A stretch of DNA of 64,000 bases from Pelargonium x hortorum (taxonomy: Eukaryota > Streptophyta > Magnoliopsida > Geraniales > Geraniaceae): positions 1-64,000 of the forward strand of contig JAYMTJ010000054.1 of NCBI GenBank assembly GCA_036897525.1, written 5' to 3'. Within the stretch, counting starts at the first letter, position 1; each line of letters begins with the position of its first letter. A model generated the notes under the pieces. That model saw only the letters and a program-made list of their open reading frames with translations. It was not told where the DNA came from and ran no database searches. Below, one piece after another: positions 61,601-64,000 of the stretch. Both the position numbers and the translations under genes were made by a program.

Positions 61601-64000
61601 AACGAGAAAGCACTAGATTCTTGAGCCCAAAGCAAGAACCGTATCCTATACATAATACAAAGTAAATTAAACAAGGACCCCAATTCTATATTTTCCGAAG
61701 AAAGCCTTGTCCTACTCGCGATGCAAATCCTACCTAAAGAGCACCTCAATAGAAACCTAGTTTAATTTTAATAAAGGGGAACCTCTGGATATTAAAAAGT
61801 TCTAGAATTGCTCTAACTAACTGGATTTCCTTACTTTATGATTTTATACCTCCTCCTAAGACACGTGACGTGGCTGCCCTCTTCAGTTTTTGATATAAAA
61901 TATCTATTAATTTACTACTAAATTTCATAAGAGTTGCTTGTTAGATAAACTATATACATGTTTAGAATTAATATGATTTACGTATATATAAGCCTAGCGG
62001 ATATGTGCGATACAGACTCTAATGAGTCTGCAAGGTAATTTAAAAAGGTCAAGTATAGGCCCAATCTCCTTGTCTTGTTAGGTCTCAATTCTTGAGTCAG
62101 CAGTTCTATTCTAAGTTTAGTTGTCTCGAAGATAATTAATTATCAAAGCATACATCTTAAAAAGAAAGTAAGGCAGAAGAGGATATTTATTTAATAACTA
62201 GAGAGGCTTCTACGTCAAGCTCAAAAGAAATAAAGAAAGTCTTCCATCAACACAAGTGTGTAACTAAAAAAAAAGGTAAACTATACGAAAAGAGTTTTTA
62301 CAAATAAAGTTTAAATCGATAACCCCATTTTGTTTGGCTGCCTAAAAGAAACTAAAGCTCAAGATATCCATTTCTTTTCTTTATTGTACGTACTACAGTT
62401 TGGTGCTTGGTTAAGGAATAAATAAAAAGGGTTTATAATTAAAAAGAGCCCCTAAGTCTAAGTCTTTTTTCTCGAAATTAGAGGAAATAAAAGAATAGAT
62501 TCCTAAGTCTAGTTTAGAAATAGGGAAAATCCCTGTTATTGTATAAAAAAAGAAATAGAAAAAGATACAAAAATTAAGGGCTCGAGGATAAATTACATTA
62601 GGAGGCGAATGCTAACATCTCGTACTAGTAAAGAATAGGCGGCTTACAACCCTGTTGGTTTTCTTTTTCTATTATTTGGTTCTTTCTGTTAACTTTACGC
62701 AAAATGAGGAACACTAAAAAGCCCCAATACGAAAGAAAAAATGCTTCTAATCTTATAATCTTAAAGTTGTTATAGAGCTTTGAATCGACTCCGTCTTGCT
62801 TGAATAACAACCCCAAGAAAAAACCCTTCAGTATAAGATAAAATATCTTAGAGCTTAATTTAATAGGGTATATGCTTCGTTTTTAGGGATGTTGTGTAAT
62901 TTTTACAAGAAAACTGGACACTTATTCATAAAGTAATTGGAAGTAGGCCTAGATTTGATCTATAAACTTTTTTTTATAATATATAGTAACAGAGTAATCA
63001 TTTGTATTAAAGTATGCATGACTAATAACGTATTCTAGATTCTTGGTATACTAAATTGTGCTACTACTCTACTCTTTTTGGTGAATTCCTACCTGAGTCG
63101 AATTAAGTCCTTTGTCTTCTACCCCGAGAGTAGAGTAAAAGCTAGTAAATCCTTGTAGACTCGTTTACTTTACTGAAGTTAGGGGCTTATGCTTTGTCAC
63201 AAAAAAGGGTTCTCCTTGTGCTTATATCTTATAACATCCTGCTGTTGGAGCTAGGTTAAACTTAATACTAGGTTAAGAGGATACTTTTTGTCAATTATTT
63301 ACTTTATTTCCTTGAGAATTTAAAAAGCACTGCTTGTTACCCTTTCTCTAATGCTAGGAAGCTTCCTCTTAGATATTTTAGGGTATTGGGAGAACCTAGC
63401 GCCTACCTTTTCGAGTCTACGTCGATATTGACATCTAGATAGCCTAGAAATGAAAGGTCTTTAGAAATAGCCAAAGATATAAACTTCTGCTCACCAAATA
63501 CAAAAAAAAGAGTTTACTATAAATATGTTACCGGAACTCTTAATTTATTTAAGGAAAGCCCTTTTTTGTAAGCGCCAATACTAGCTAGCAGCAGCTTCTT
63601 TATATCTCCTTAAAATCTAGTGGGATGGAGCAGTATCTAAAAACCTTTAAAGATTCAGACAAAAGTGTAAACAAAAAAGAAGAACTGCTTTTACTAAAAT
63701 TGTATCACTAGGAGCTTTTAGGAGTACTTTTACTTGCGAAATCGAAATATAAATCAGAGTTAACATAGAACATTAATAAACCCTGGGCTACTAACCTAAA
63801 ATATTAGGACTTTTCTATATAGAAGATCAGGGCCCTTTTACTGTTTTAGTAGACTCCTCCGGCAACTCAAATCAGATGGATATATTAAGGTACCGAAAAT
63901 ATTGTGTCATAGTTTCAGGATCTTAAAAGGTAAAAGGTAAAAAGAAGAAGCTTACCTACCTTTATAAGTTTTTTTAGTACTAGCGGAGTGCCTTATCCCT
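58661..64000. other. AT-rich spacer without recognised genes
   Basis: Only chance-length frames occur (60232-60477 minus, 62625-62816 minus). No tRNA arm pattern, repeat copy or strong hairpin was seen to the end of the window. Confidence 0.5.

Overview
This 64 kb window is almost gene-free. GC, counted by hand on a few lines, is about 35-38%. I can support one intact gene with confidence: an elongator tRNA-Met (CAU) of plastid type at 48115-48187 (+). A second locus, 46296-46382 (-), looks like a decayed or strongly altered tRNA-Phe of the bacterial/plant-mitochondrial type. I recognised no protein, rRNA, intron core, CRISPR array or intact mobile element on either strand. The longest ATG-started frame is 134 codons (50892-51296), about what chance gives in DNA of this composition.

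The best guess is organellar DNA with hugely expanded spacers. One candidate is a giant plant mitochondrial chromosome, since plastid-derived trnM is often found in seed-plant mitochondria and the tRNA-Phe relic is mitochondrial in type. Another is a bloated green-algal plastid genome. Nuclear DNA carrying an organellar insert is not excluded. The low GC is unusual for a plant mitochondrion (usually near 44%), so the assignment stays open.

Layout: most of the window (1-12.0, 12.4-25.4, 28.4-35.1, 40.5-57.0 and 58.7-64 kb) is one kind of AT-rich spacer. It is peppered with tiny GC palindromes of the type GGANTCC, often followed by a T run. Inside it sit islands with a different texture (fewer such palindromes, more GCT/AGC-type words) at about 12.0-12.4, 25.4-26.5, 27.2-28.4, 35.1-36.2, 39.1-40.5 and 57.0-58.7 kb. 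Two families of short, strongly diverged dispersed repeats were found by eye. Family 1 has copies at 7427, 28235, 31827 and, inverted, 35365-35486. Family 2 has copies at 36067, 39273 and 57924. Most of these copies lie in the islands, which suggests that the islands are remnants of repeated or imported sequence whose source I cannot name.

No operon or pathway can be described. The most useful leads are the trnM with covarying stem changes, the tRNA-Phe relic with enlarged loops, repeat family 1, and a long GC-rich hairpin at 40281-40352.
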